From positions 3,800,711 through 3,864,710 of the forward strand of contig NZ_CP083985.1 of the NCBI RefSeq assembly GCF_020172665.1: DNA of 64,000 nucleotides, written 5' to 3'. Source of the stretch: [Mycobacterium] zoologicum (GTDB lineage Bacteria; Actinomycetota; Actinomycetes; Mycobacteriales; Mycobacteriaceae). The notes beneath the pieces are model-generated. The model made no database searches. It was not told the origin of the DNA and saw only the letters and a list, made by a program, of their open reading frames with translations. Below, piece after piece: positions 35,012 through 43,826 of the stretch (position 1 is the first letter of the stretch; each line of letters starts with the position of its first letter). The position numbers and the translations under genes are program-made.

Positions 35012-36715
35012 ATGACAAGTCGACGGATCCAGGCGGCCGCGGTTGCCGCGACCATAGGTGGCGGACTGCTGACCGCAGCGTTTCTGCAGGCCGCGGTGGC
35101 TGCCGCCGCACCCGGTACCGATGCCTTCACCATCGACGGCACCACTTTCGACCCCATCGATCTGTCCGGCGCCGCGGGTTTCAACCCGGTCCTTCCGATC
35201 AGCCTTGCCCCGCCGCTGATGAGCCTCGGTGGCGGGACGGTGAGCTTTTTCGGCAACATGCTTGACTTGTCGCCGCAGCGCTTCGATGTGTACAACGGCA
35301 CCGAATCACTCGGCAGCATCGACACCAACGAAACCGTCACGAACCTGCTCGGTCTGCCCAACACCGAGTTCACCGTCACCGGCGTCACCGGCGATGCAGC
35401 CGGCCTCCCGGCGCTGGGGACGGTCTACGACGTGCTCAACCTGGGCGGCGGCTTCTACAACGTCTACACCGCCACCCCGGGCCAGGCCGGCAAAGTCACC
35501 GACACCCTGGTGACCCCGTTGGGCAACATGAACCTGGACGCATTGTTCGCCGGCGTCAATGCCGCCGTCCCGCTGCAGCCCGGCGACGCCTTCGCGGGTC
35601 TCCAAGTCGGTGACAGCAGCCTCGGCGAGGACGCCTTCACCATCGGCGGCACCACGTTCAACCCGTTCACGACGGACGGCGCCGAAGGCTTCAATCCCGT
35701 CGGCGCCCTCGGCGGCACACCGCCGCTACTGAACCTCGGCGGCGGCATACTGCTGGGATCGGTCGCCCTCGCACCGCAGGAGTTCGACGTCTACAGCGGC
35801 GTCGGGAGCAGCGCCACCCAGGTGGGCACCATCGACACCGGTGTGTCCGCGACGAGTCTGCTGGGCATGGCCAACACCCAGTTCACCGTTCTCAGCGCCA
35901 CCCCTACCGGCGCGGATGCGTCGGGCCTGCCGGCGACCGGAACGGTCTATGACGTGTTCAACCTCGGCAACGGCTGGCAGAACGTCTACACCGCCACTCC
36001 AGATATCATCGCCGCCGACGGCACTGTCACTTCCGGCACTGTCACCGACACGCTGATGACGCCGTTCGGCAATATGAACCTGGACTCGCTGTTCGGCGGT
36101 ATCAACGCCGCCAACCCGCTGCACCCGGGCGACGCCTTCACCGGACTGCGCGTCGGCGACAGCACCATGCCCGACGCCTTCACCCTCGGCGGCTTCAACT
36201 TCGACCCGAAGCTGGCGGACGGCACCGAGGGTTTCAAAGACGTCCCCGCCCTACTCGGCATTGCCCCACTGCTGAGCCTCGCATCTGGGCAGATCCAGAA
36301 GTACGACACCATACCGCTCAACCTGAATATTCAAGACTTCGACGTCTCCAGCGGCAGCGGGTCAAGCACCGCCGACCTCGGCACCATCACCGCCGCTACG
36401 GGTGTGACGAACCTGCTCGGCCTGACGAACACCGAGTTCACCATCCAGACGGTCACCGCCGCCGATGGCGTCGAGGCCTCGCTGCTCCCGGAGATCGGCA
36501 CCGTCTACGACGTCTTCAACTTCGGCGGCGGCTGGCAGAACATCTACATCGCCACCCCCGGTGACGACGGCACCGTCACCGACACGTTTGTGACGCCGTT
36601 CGGCAACATCGATCTCAGTTCGCTGTTCGACTTCAACGCGGCGAACCCGCTCGATGCGGGCGCCGCATTCACCGGCCTCGACGACATGGCCAGCGCGCTG
36701 GCCTCCGCCTTCTGA
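35012..36715 (+). CDS. secreted protein with three tandem ~175-residue repeats
   Basis: 567 residues, function unknown. Seen: an N-terminal signal peptide (RRIQAAAVAATIGGGLLTAAFLQAAVAAAA) and then three repeats beginning DAFT(I/L)GG(T/F)xF at residues 37, 207 and 388. Each has matching blocks: TLLGLxNTEFTV-type segment, GTVYDVxNxGxGWQNxYxATP, VTDTxxTPxGNxxLxxLF, and NAANPLxxGDAF. It is poor in Cys and basic residues and strongly acidic/Gly-rich, so it is probably a secreted beta-rich surface protein. ATG 35012 follows GGAAGG by about 6 nt. Repeats may be carbohydrate- or self-interacting; that is speculation. Confidence 0.85.
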   Translation: MTSRRIQAAAVAATIGGGLLTAAFLQAAVAAAAPGTDAFTIDGTTFDPIDLSGAAGFNPVLPISLAPPLMSLGGGTVSFFGNMLDLSPQRFDVYNGTESLGSIDTNETVTNLLGLPNTEFTVTGVTGDAAGLPALGTVYDVLNLGGGFYNVYTATPGQAGKVTDTLVTPLGNMNLDALFAGVNAAVPLQPGDAFAGLQVGDSSLGEDAFTIGGTTFNPFTTDGAEGFNPVGALGGTPPLLNLGGGILLGSVALAPQEFDVYSGVGSSATQVGTIDTGVSATSLLGMANTQFTVLSATPTGADASGLPATGTVYDVFNLGNGWQNVYTATPDIIAADGTVTSGTVTDTLMTPFGNMNLDSLFGGINAANPLHPGDAFTGLRVGDSTMPDAFTLGGFNFDPKLADGTEGFKDVPALLGIAPLLSLASGQIQKYDTIPLNLNIQDFDVSSGSGSSTADLGTITAATGVTNLLGLTNTEFTIQTVTAADGVEASLLPEIGTVYDVFNFGGGWQNIYIATPGDDGTVTDTFVTPFGNIDLSSLFDFNAANPLDAGAAFTGLDDMASALASAF

Positions 36716-36733
36716 GCAAGGCCGGGTCGGCAA

Positions 36734-37315
36734 TCACTTGCAGAGGGCGCCGAGCGCGGCCATCCGGGAATCGAGGTCGTGCCCGATCTCCTCGTGCTCG
36801 GAATTCGATTGCCCGACAAGGTAGCTCACATTGAGATGTTCCAGCGCGCCGGCCATCGCGCGAGCGGCGTCGAGGACTTCACTCGGCGCGGCCGCGTCGG
36901 CATCGACCCGGCCGCGCACATAGGCGGCGCTGCCCACCAGAGCGAGCCGCGCATTGGCAGCCACCGCCAGCTGGGCCAGCGGGTTCTCCGGGTCGGGATT
37001 GACCAGGTGCATGTTCTTGGCCACGGCCTGACGCGCCAGCAGCGCAGCGGCGCACACGTCGAGCTTGGCGTCATTAGCGTCTCGCACAGTGGACTTCGCC
37101 GAGGAATCCGATCCCGGGTGCGACAACCCGACGACGGCTGCGGCGCCCAACGCTCCGGCGGCCAGTCCCGCCACCACCGCCGCGATCAGAAGCCGCCAGG
37201 CCGAAGTCGGTGAAGCCGGTTTCGGTGGAGCTGGTTTCGGTGGGGCTGACTTGGATACTGCTGACTTCGTGGTCTTGGCCGGCTCCGCGGAGTCCGGCAG
37301 CTCAGGGTCCGCCAT
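36734..37315 (-). CDS. single-pass membrane protein with Pro/Lys-rich N-terminus
   Basis: 193 residues, not recognised. Seen: a basic, Pro-rich cytosolic N-terminus with KPAPPKPA-type repeats, one membrane helix (WRLLIAAVVAGLAAGALGAAAVVGL), then an external Ala-rich helical domain with two Cys (one early, one at the C-terminus) that could pair. The general form is like mycobacterial Mce-associated or septum proteins, but no family signature is evident. It is convergent with the triple-repeat protein (18 nt between stops) and lies 20 nt upstream of purD in the same direction. Confidence 0.75.
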   Translation of the reverse strand: MADPELPDSAEPAKTTKSAVSKSAPPKPAPPKPASPTSAWRLLIAAVVAGLAAGALGAAAVVGLSHPGSDSSAKSTVRDANDAKLDVCAAALLARQAVAKNMHLVNPDPENPLAQLAVAANARLALVGSAAYVRGRVDADAAAPSEVLDAARAMAGALEHLNVSYLVGQSNSEHEEIGHDLDSRMAALGALCK

Positions 37316-37335
37316 CCCGCCATGTTACCTCCGGG

Positions 37336-38604
37336 TCAGAGCCGAATCCTGCCCTCGGTTGCCGCCAGTGCGATATCGGTACGGAAATGACTGCCGGGCA
37401 ACCGGATCGAGTCCAACACCCGATAGGCATCCGTGCGCGCCGCTTCCAGGTCCGCCCCGGTGCCCACCACCGACAACACCCGGCCACCCGAGGACACCAC
37501 CGCACCGTCCTCGCGAAGTGCGGTGCCCGCGTGCAACACCCCGTCGGCCTCGGCGCCGACGATCACATCGCCCACCCGAGGCCGGCCCGGGTAGTTCTCG
37601 GCGGCCAGCACCACCGTCACCGCGGCTCCGTCGCGCCAGCGCAGCGCGCCGAAGTCGCTGAGCCCACCGGTGGCGGCGGCGTACAGCAACTGCCCCAGCG
37701 GTGATTCCAGCAGTGCCAGCACCGCCTGGGTCTCCGGATCGCCGAAGCGGCAATTGAATTCGACGACCGCCGGACCGGTTGACGTCATCGCCAGTCCGGC
37801 ATAGAGCAGGCCGGAAAATCGATTGCCCCGTCGAACCAGTTCAGCGGCAACAGGTTCCACAACATTGGCGACGATTCCCGCGGTCGCCTCCCGGGACAGC
37901 CATGGCAGCGGCGCGTAGGCGCCCATGCCGCCGGTGTTGGGGCCGCTGTCGCCGTCGCCGACGCGCTTGAAGTCCTGGGCGGGAAGCAGTGGCACCACGG
38001 TGTTGCCGTCGACCACGCAGAACAGTGACAGCTCCGGGCCATCCAGAAAGGACTCCAACAGCACCGGGTGTCCGTCGTCGAGCAGGCCGGCGGCGTGTGC
38101 CCGCGCCGCGGAGCGGTCTGCGGTCACCACCACTCCCTTGCCGGCGGCCAGCCCGTCGTCCTTGACCACCCAGGCAGCCTCCCCCGCGTCCGGGCCGAAT
38201 CGGGCCAGCGCGGCATCGAGGCCGGCGGGGTTGTCGACGATCTCGCTGCGGGCGGTGCGCACGCCCGCGGCTGCCATCACGTCCTTGGCGAAGGCCTTGG
38301 AACCTTCGATGCGGGCGGCGTCCTGGGACGGGCCGAAGCAGGCGATTCCGGCGGCGCGCACCGCGTCGGCCACGCCCAGCACCAGTGGCACCTCCGGTCC
38401 GATCACCACCAGGTCGGCCTCGACGTCGCGGGCCAGCGCGGTCACGGCCGGTCCCGAGGTGATGTCCACGTCGCGCTGCTCGGCTATCGCGGCGGTACCC
38501 GCGTTGCCGGGTGCGATCACCAGGCGATCGACCTTGGGATCGCTGGCCAGGGCCACCAGCAAGGCGTGTTCCCGGGCGCCGGAACCGATCACCAGGACGT
38601 GCAT
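37336..38604 (-). CDS. purD: phosphoribosylamine-glycine ligase (PurD)
   Basis: GAR synthetase, 422 residues, second step of purine synthesis. Seen: [14 protein letters not shown] start, ATP-grasp core with [44 protein letters not shown], and the metal site [18 protein letters not shown] 38604 is preferred; it follows GAGGAG by about 9 nt, while a TTG two codons upstream also fits. Its start is 77 bp downstream of the SDR stop of the next cluster, so it may have its own promoter. Confidence 0.98.
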   Translation of the reverse strand: MHVLVIGSGAREHALLVALASDPKVDRLVIAPGNAGTAAIAEQRDVDITSGPAVTALARDVEADLVVIGPEVPLVLGVADAVRAAGIACFGPSQDAARIEGSKAFAKDVMAAAGVRTARSEIVDNPAGLDAALARFGPDAGEAAWVVKDDGLAAGKGVVVTADRSAARAHAAGLLDDGHPVLLESFLDGPELSLFCVVDGNTVVPLLPAQDFKRVGDGDSGPNTGGMGAYAPLPWLSREATAGIVANVVEPVAAELVRRGNRFSGLLYAGLAMTSTGPAVVEFNCRFGDPETQAVLALLESPLGQLLYAAATGGLSDFGALRWRDGAAVTVVLAAENYPGRPRVGDVIVGAEADGVLHAGTALREDGAVVSSGGRVLSVVGTGADLEAARTDAYRVLDSIRLPGSHFRTDIALAATEGRIRL

Positions 38605-38681
38605 GGGCAACTACTCCTCACTCGCCGTCATCGCGGCCGGACAACGGTTCCGAGCCTAGTTGAGACCGTGCCTTCGCTACC

Positions 38682-39551
38682 TCAGCCGCCCGCCACCATG
38701 GCGTGCAGCTCCGTGATCGACCACGGCGGCGTCCCCTGATGATCGCGGTAGCCCAGCACCGCGGGGGCCGCGCGGTCGAACCGGCCGACGAAGCCGCCCG
38801 ATGCCAAGAACACCGATCCGGTCACGCCGGCGGCCAGGTCGCTGGCGAGGTAGGCGTAGAGCGGTGCGGCGTATTCGGCGGGCGCCGGATCCAGCGACGC
38901 GGCCATGGTGAACTCGTCCAGCAGGCCCCGGGCATGCAGGCCGCGGATGTGCTGCTCGTAGTCGGCGCCGGTGGACAGCCGGGTCTTGGCGCCCGGGCAC
39001 ACCACGTTGGCCCGCACCCCGTGCTCGGCGAGTTCGGCGGCGATCGCCTGCGTCAGCCCGTTGATCGCGGCCTTGCCGGCCGGATAGCCGGTGCCGCCGT
39101 AATCACCGAGGAACGCCACCGACCCGCTGTTGACGATCGACCCGCGGCGTTGCCGGGCCATCAGCGGCGCGGCGGCCCGACAGGTGTGAAAGACCGTGCC
39201 CAGGTGGGCGTCGAGCAGGTCGTGGAACTGCGCACCGGAGATCGACAGGATCGAGGACCCGGCCGGCTCGGCGACACCGGCACAGTTGATCAGGACGTCG
39301 ACGCTGCCGTACTCCTCGCGGCAGGCCTGCACCAGCGCCACCGCCGTCGCCTCCACATGGGCGGCCCCGGCCAGGCCGACGGCCCGGCCACCCGAACCGG
39401 TGATGACGGCGACGGTGTCGTCCACCGCGCCGTCGTCGCGGCCGTTGACCACCACCCCGGCACCGTGGGCCGCGAGCAGCTCGGCGACCGCCCGGCCGAT
39501 GCCGCGACTGCCGCCGACGACAACGGCGCCCCGGGACGCGAACAGTGTCAC
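38682..39551 (-). CDS. SDR-family oxidoreductase
   Basis: 289 residues. Seen: cofactor loop VVVGGSRGIGRAVA, basic residue after strand 2 (VVVNGRDD, favours NADP), Ser in VNSGSVAFLG, and YxxxK as YPAGK. It has a C-terminal extension beyond GSVFLASGGFVGRFD that ends in HAMVAGG, longer than typical FabG. GTG 39551 overlaps the CMD-family stop (GTGA), which makes it the fifth gene of the aldA-SDR-dehydrogenase-CMD-SDR chain. Substrate unknown; the chain suggests oxidation of a hydroxyacid or aldehyde intermediate. Confidence 0.9.
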   Translation of the reverse strand: MTLFASRGAVVVGGSRGIGRAVAELLAAHGAGVVVNGRDDGAVDDTVAVITGSGGRAVGLAGAAHVEATAVALVQACREEYGSVDVLINCAGVAEPAGSSILSISGAQFHDLLDAHLGTVFHTCRAAAPLMARQRRGSIVNSGSVAFLGDYGGTGYPAGKAAINGLTQAIAAELAEHGVRANVVCPGAKTRLSTGADYEQHIRGLHARGLLDEFTMAASLDPAPAEYAAPLYAYLASDLAAGVTGSVFLASGGFVGRFDRAAPAVLGYRDHQGTPPWSITELHAMVAGG

Positions 39552-39976
39552 GGCTCCTTGTTCATCCGCAGCGCGCCCTCGACATTGGCCTTCTTGTCTT
39601 CGGCCTTGCCGGCCGCGGCGGCCTTGCGCCGCCTGGCCACCACGACGTCGACCGCGCCATTGAGCGCCGACCCCAGCGGGAACCCCAGATAGTGGGTCAA
39701 GAAGACCGCCATCTCCTTGAGCTCGGTCTCGGTGAGCTCCCCATTGAGCAGTGCGGCATTGATCTGGATCTCGGCCAAGTCGCGGTTGCCGATCGCGGTC
39801 ACCGCCGTCAGCGTCATGATCCGTTTGTCGCGCATCGACAATCCGGGTCGGGTCCATATGCTCCCGAACAGGTGATCCACGGTCAGATCGAAGTAGGGGT
39901 CGCCCTCGATGTTGGGCATCTCCCAGCCGTAGACCTCGTTCATCTTCTCCAGGCCGGCGCGGCGCTGTTCGTCCAT
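39548..39976 (-). CDS. carboxymuconolactone-decarboxylase-family protein (Rv0771-like)
   Basis: 142 residues. Seen: AGLEKMNEVYGWEMPNIEGDPYF start, LTVDHLFGSIWTRPGLSMRDKRIMTLTA (CMD/AhpD-fold core), IQINAALLNGELTETELKE, and a Lys/Ala-rich tail. The AhpD-type CxxC is absent, so this is a CMD-like rather than a peroxidase-type member. Its function in the operon may be decarboxylation or lactone chemistry. It starts 10 nt after the stop of the beta-hydroxyacid dehydrogenase gene and its stop overlaps the next SDR. Confidence 0.87.
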   Translation of the reverse strand: MDEQRRAGLEKMNEVYGWEMPNIEGDPYFDLTVDHLFGSIWTRPGLSMRDKRIMTLTAVTAIGNRDLAEIQINAALLNGELTETELKEMAVFLTHYLGFPLGSALNGAVDVVVARRRKAAAAGKAEDKKANVEGALRMNKEP

Positions 39977-39986
39977 CAGATCTCTC

Positions 39987-40847
39987 CTAGTCCTCGGAGT
40001 GCGGCACGCCCAGGCCGGCGGCGAGCTCGGCCAGCGCGATCTGCGCGAGCGGGAGATCGACCCCGGTGGCCTTGCCCAGTGCCAGTGCCAGACTCAGGTC
40101 CTTCTCCCCGAGTCCGCGGGTGTGGGTGAACGGGCCGCGCAGGAAGTGGTCCTGCGGCAGCGGCGCGGTGGAGTCCAGCAACATGATCGCGCCGGGTCCG
40201 CCGGTGAGCGCATCGGTGTGGCGCACCACCCGGCCCAGTGCCTGCAGGTCCAGCCCGGCCGCTTCGGCGAGCTTCATCGCCTCGCCGGCCGCGGCGTAGG
40301 CGGTGAAGGTCAACATGTTGCGCGCCAGCTTCATTCGGGTGCCGGCACCGGGCTCGCCGGCGTGGATCACCAGCGACGCCCAGCACTTGAACGCCGGTTT
40401 GATCTGCTCGTAGACCGCACGCTCGGCGCCGACCATGGTCGCCAGCTGCCCCTTCTGAGCGGCACCCGCGCCCCCACTGATCGGTGCGTCGATGACGTGA
40501 ATGCCCTGCGGCTTGAGTTCCTCGGCCAGTTCGGCTGCCGTGGTGTCGGCGATCGTCGAGTGGATCGCGATCACGGTGCCCGGCTTGGCATCGGGCACCA
40601 GTTCGGCGACCACCTCGCGGACCTGGGCGTCGTCGAGCACCGTGATGCTGATGACGTCGGCGCTGGCCGCGACGTCGGCGACGCTACCGGCCTGGCGCGC
40701 CCCGGCCTCGGTCAGCGGGGTCATCGCCTCGGGGCGCACGTCGAACACCGTCACCCCGCCCGGCCAGTCGACCAGCCGTTGCGCCATCGGCGCGCCCATG
40801 TTCCCCAGCCCGATGTAGCCCAGGCGAATCTCGTTGTCTGCGCTCAT
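39987..40847 (-). CDS. NAD-binding beta-hydroxyacid dehydrogenase (Rv0770-like)
   Basis: 286 residues of the 3-hydroxyisobutyrate dehydrogenase family. Seen: LGYIGLGNMGAPMA Rossmann start, VIDAPISGGAGAA (substrate loop), and GAGTRMKLARNML, where Lys is the catalytic base region. It oxidises beta-hydroxyacids such as 3-hydroxyisobutyrate or tartronate semialdehyde; the specificity is unknown. ATG 40847 overlaps the stop of the upstream SDR (ATGA). The open frame extends further upstream but only over that SDR. Confidence 0.93.
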   Translation of the reverse strand: MSADNEIRLGYIGLGNMGAPMAQRLVDWPGGVTVFDVRPEAMTPLTEAGARQAGSVADVAASADVISITVLDDAQVREVVAELVPDAKPGTVIAIHSTIADTTAAELAEELKPQGIHVIDAPISGGAGAAQKGQLATMVGAERAVYEQIKPAFKCWASLVIHAGEPGAGTRMKLARNMLTFTAYAAAGEAMKLAEAAGLDLQALGRVVRHTDALTGGPGAIMLLDSTAPLPQDHFLRGPFTHTRGLGEKDLSLALALGKATGVDLPLAQIALAELAAGLGVPHSED

Positions 40848-41596
40848 GACCGGATGATCTGTCCGCCGTCGACGTTGAAGATCTGTCCGGTGATCCACGA
40901 CGCCTGATCCGACAGCAGGAACAGGCACATCGGAACCAGGTCCTCGGGCGTGCCCATCCGGGCCAGCGGCAGCTGCTGCACCATCTGCTTGACGATGGCC
41001 TGCGGGGTGGTGACCCGGTTGGCCTCGGTGTCGATGGGGCCGGGCGCGATCGCGTTGATCCGGATGTTGCGCCAGCCCAGCTCACGCGAGAGCTGCTGGG
41101 TCAGGCCGTTGATACCGACCTTGGCCAGACCGTAGAAGTTCGCGTAAACCCACGCCGCGGTGGAGGATTGGTTGACAATGGCACCGCCGCCGCGCTGCGC
41201 CATGTGTTCGTAGACGGCCCGGGTGCAGATCAGCGCACCGTCGAGGTTGACCCGCATGAACTTCTCGTAGTAGTCCCACGGCACGGTCAGCAGGCCGTCG
41301 AGCTTCATCCCGCCGAAGATCGCGGCATTGTTGACCAGGTAGTCGATCCCGCCGAACTCCGCCACCGCCTGATCGGCCATCGCCTTGGCCGACTCCGGGT
41401 CGGAGACGTCGACGCCGACCGCCAGCGCCTTGCCGCCGTCGGCCACGATCTGCTTGGCCACATTCTGCGCGCCCTCGACGTTGATGTCGGCGATCACCAC
41501 CGCCGCGCCGCCGGCGGCCAGCGCCTCGGCGTAGGCCTGACCGATCCCGCCACCGGCGCCGGTGACGATCGCCACCTTGTCGTCGAATTGCCCCAT
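40844..41596 (-). CDS. SDR-family oxidoreductase (Rv0769-like)
   Basis: 250 residues. Seen: AIVTGAGGGIGQAYAEALA, Asp after strand 2 (VIADINV), VNNAAIFGG, Ser in NQSSTAAWVYANF, and YGLAK as the YxxxK site. Substrate is unknown. The gene is 12 nt downstream of the aldA stop and its own stop overlaps the next start (ATGA). Its position between an aldehyde dehydrogenase and a hydroxyacid dehydrogenase suggests alcohol/ketone oxidation in the same pathway. Confidence 0.93.
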   Translation of the reverse strand: MGQFDDKVAIVTGAGGGIGQAYAEALAAGGAAVVIADINVEGAQNVAKQIVADGGKALAVGVDVSDPESAKAMADQAVAEFGGIDYLVNNAAIFGGMKLDGLLTVPWDYYEKFMRVNLDGALICTRAVYEHMAQRGGGAIVNQSSTAAWVYANFYGLAKVGINGLTQQLSRELGWRNIRINAIAPGPIDTEANRVTTPQAIVKQMVQQLPLARMGTPEDLVPMCLFLLSDQASWITGQIFNVDGGQIIRS

Positions 41597-41608
41597 CTCT
41601 ATCTCCTC

Positions 41609-43075
41609 TTAGTTCGCTGCTGTTGCAATGGATTTGATCTCCAGGTATTCCTCGAACCCGGCGACACCCATCTCCCGGCCGTTGCCGGACTGCTTGTATC
41701 CGCCGAACGGCACGTCAGCGGAGTACCAGACTCCGCCGTTGACGTTGACGGTCCCGGCGCGCAGCCGGGCCGCGACCGCGGCCGCCCTGGTGTCGCCGCC
41801 GTAGACGGTGGCCGACAACCCGTAGGGCGAGTCGTTGGCGATGCGCACCGCGTCGTCGTCGCCGTCGTGGGCGATCACGGTCAGCACCGGGCCGAAGATC
41901 TCTTCGCGGGCCACCCGTGCGTCATTGGTCAGCCCGGCGATCACGGTGGGCTCGATGAAGAAGCCGACCGGCTGGTCGGCCGGACGCCCGCCGCCACAGG
42001 CGAAGCTGCCGCCTTCGGTGACAGCCAGGTCCAAATAGCTCTGCACGCGGTCACGCTGGCGCGCCGAAATCACCGGCCCGCATACGGTTCCGGACTTCTC
42101 CGGGTCACCGGGCTTGATCGAGCCCATGGTGCCGGCGGCGATGGCGACCGCCTCGTCATAGCGGGCCCGGGGCACCACCAGCCGGGTGGTGATCGCACAG
42201 CCCTGCCCGGCATGGATGCAGACGGAGAAGGCCGCCACCGAGCAGGCCGCGGCCAGGTCGGCGTCGTCGAGCACCAGGAAGGCGGACTTGCCACCCAACT
42301 CCAGGAACACCTTCTTGATGGTCGCTGCGGCATCGGCCATCACGGCACGCCCGGTGGCGGTCGAGCCGGTGAACGAAACCATGTCCACCCGAGGATCTTT
42401 CGCGAGCATGGCGCCCAATGCGTGGTCGGTGGAGGTGACGATGTTGACCACGCCCGGCGGGATGTCGGTGTGCTCGGCGATCAGCTCACCGAGCACCGCG
42501 GCCACCCACGGGGTGTCCGGGGCGGGCTTGAGCACCACGGTGTTGCCCGCCGCCAGTGCCGGCCCCAGCTTTGCCAGGTTGATCTGGTGCGGGAAGTTCC
42601 ACGGGGTGATGGCGCCGACCACGCCGACCGCCTCTCGCACCACCGAGCGCCGGGTGGGGATGCCCATCGGTGCGGCCTGCCCGAGATCCTGTGTCCACTC
42701 GTAGCTTTCGCAGGTGTCCGCGGCGAACCCGAGGTCTTCGACCGGTCCCTCCAGCTGGGCGGCGGCGGTGAGCATGCGTGGCGCGCCCACCTCGGCGATG
42801 GTCACCTCGCGCAGCTCTTCCAGATTCTCGCGCAGCGCGTCACGCAGCTGCCGCACGCAACGCACCCGCAGCTCGGGGTTTCTCGACCAGTCGGTGTCGT
42901 CGAAGGCCCGCCGGGCGGCGTCGATGGCCCGGTCCATGTCGGCGGCGTCGGCGTTGGCCGCCTCACCGAGCACTTCCTCGGTGGCCGGGTTGACCGTGGC
43001 GAAGGCACCCGCACCGCCCGCGGCCAGTTTTCCGTCGATGAGCAGCCGGCTCATGCCGTCGGCCAGTAATGCCAT
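41609..43075 (-). CDS. aldA: aldehyde dehydrogenase (Rv0768-like)
   Basis: 488 residues of the ALDH superfamily, NAD(P)-dependent oxidation of an aldehyde to an acid. Seen: SRLLIDGKLAAG start, AITPWNFPHQINLAKLGPAL, FTGSTATGRAVM (cofactor), LELGGKSAFLVL (general-base Glu), and nucleophile Cys in HAGQGCAITTR. It heads a minus-strand five-gene unit and is divergent from a TetR-CYP123 operon. A GGACA/TGTC palindrome lies 21 bp upstream of its start, so it is probably repressed by that TetR. Confidence 0.95.
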   Translation of the reverse strand: MALLADGMSRLLIDGKLAAGGAGAFATVNPATEEVLGEAANADAADMDRAIDAARRAFDDTDWSRNPELRVRCVRQLRDALRENLEELREVTIAEVGAPRMLTAAAQLEGPVEDLGFAADTCESYEWTQDLGQAAPMGIPTRRSVVREAVGVVGAITPWNFPHQINLAKLGPALAAGNTVVLKPAPDTPWVAAVLGELIAEHTDIPPGVVNIVTSTDHALGAMLAKDPRVDMVSFTGSTATGRAVMADAAATIKKVFLELGGKSAFLVLDDADLAAACSVAAFSVCIHAGQGCAITTRLVVPRARYDEAVAIAAGTMGSIKPGDPEKSGTVCGPVISARQRDRVQSYLDLAVTEGGSFACGGGRPADQPVGFFIEPTVIAGLTNDARVAREEIFGPVLTVIAHDGDDDAVRIANDSPYGLSATVYGGDTRAAAVAARLRAGTVNVNGGVWYSADVPFGGYKQSGNGREMGVAGFEEYLEIKSIATAAN

Positions 43076-43095
43076 CAGTCACTCCCAGAGAAATC

Positions 43096-43107
43096 GGACA
43101 CTTGTCT
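43096..43107. promoter_or_regulatory. candidate TetR operator 1
   Basis: GGACAcTTGTCt, an imperfect palindrome upstream of aldA. It matches the core of the second site at 43218-43229 (GGACAggTGTCC). Both lie in the divergent aldA/TetR intergenic region, consistent with a regulator that controls both sides. Inference. Confidence 0.5.
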
Positions 43108-43217
43108 GTTATTACCCGGTCGAACCCTAACCGCAGAATCCGCGATCCCGCAACCCCGACACCAAAAAACATGTTTGTCCTGCGGACTTGCCCATCAGGC
43201 CCATCATCGGCTAATTT

Positions 43218-43229
43218 GGACAGGTGTCC
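43218..43229. promoter_or_regulatory. candidate TetR operator 2 overlapping TetR start codon
   Basis: Palindrome GGACA-gg-TGTCC whose right half contains the GTG start at 43224. If the GTG is the true start, the operator overlaps the first codon, which fits a leaderless or nearly leaderless mRNA; otherwise the true start is GTG 43239 further in. Confidence 0.55.
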
Positions 43230-43826
43230 AGCGAACTGGTGGCGGCAGTCACATCGACCGATACTGCCCCGCGCAACCGGCGCCAGGAGGAGACCTTCCG
43301 CAAGGTGCTGGCCGCCGGCCTGGAGATGCTGCGCGAGAAGTCCTACGCGGACCTGACCGTGCGCGCGGTGGCCGCCCGAGCCAAAGTCGCCCCGGCGACC
43401 GCCTACACCTACTTCTCGTCGAAAAACCATCTGATCGCCGAGATCTACCTGGATCTGGTTCGCCAGGTCCCGTACTTCACCGACGTCAACGAACCGATGC
43501 CCAGCCGGGTCAATCAGGCGCTGCGGCACCTGGCCCTGGTGGTCGCCGACGAGCCCGAGGTGGCGGCGGCCTGCACGGCGGCGCTGCTCAGCGGCAGCGG
43601 TGATGCGGCGGTACGCACGGTGCGCGACCGGATCGGCGGCGAGATCCACCGCCGCATCACCTCGGCGATCGGCCCCGGCGCGGACCCGCAGACGGTCTCG
43701 GCCCTGGAGATGACCTTCTTCGGCGCCCTGGTCAACGCCGGCAGCGGCGCCTTCACCTACCCCCAGATCACCGATCGGCTGGCCTTCGTGGTCAGCCTGA
43801 TCCTGGAATCAGGAGTATCCACATGA
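43224..43826 (+). CDS. TetR-family transcriptional regulator (Rv0767c-like)
   Basis: 200 residues. Seen: HTH region (RQEETFRKVLAAGLEMLREKSYADLTVRAVAARAKVAPATAYTYFSSKNHLI) and a C-terminal ligand-binding domain ending LILESGVST. It is the first gene of the CYP123-SDR-CYP51-ferredoxin operon, and its stop overlaps the CYP123 ATG (ATGA). Two GGACA/TGTC palindromes lie in the promoter between it and aldA. It probably represses both operons and responds to a lipid or sterol-like ligand. Start is GTG 43224 or GTG 43239. Confidence 0.92.
   Translation: MSSELVAAVTSTDTAPRNRRQEETFRKVLAAGLEMLREKSYADLTVRAVAARAKVAPATAYTYFSSKNHLIAEIYLDLVRQVPYFTDVNEPMPSRVNQALRHLALVVADEPEVAAACTAALLSGSGDAAVRTVRDRIGGEIHRRITSAIGPGADPQTVSALEMTFFGALVNAGSGAFTYPQITDRLAFVVSLILESGVST

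Noticed and set aside
41168..43069. A 633-codon plus-strand frame over the SDR and aldehyde dehydrogenase
   Set aside because: Antisense shadow with His/Arg-rich low-complexity composition; the minus-strand ALDH is unambiguous.
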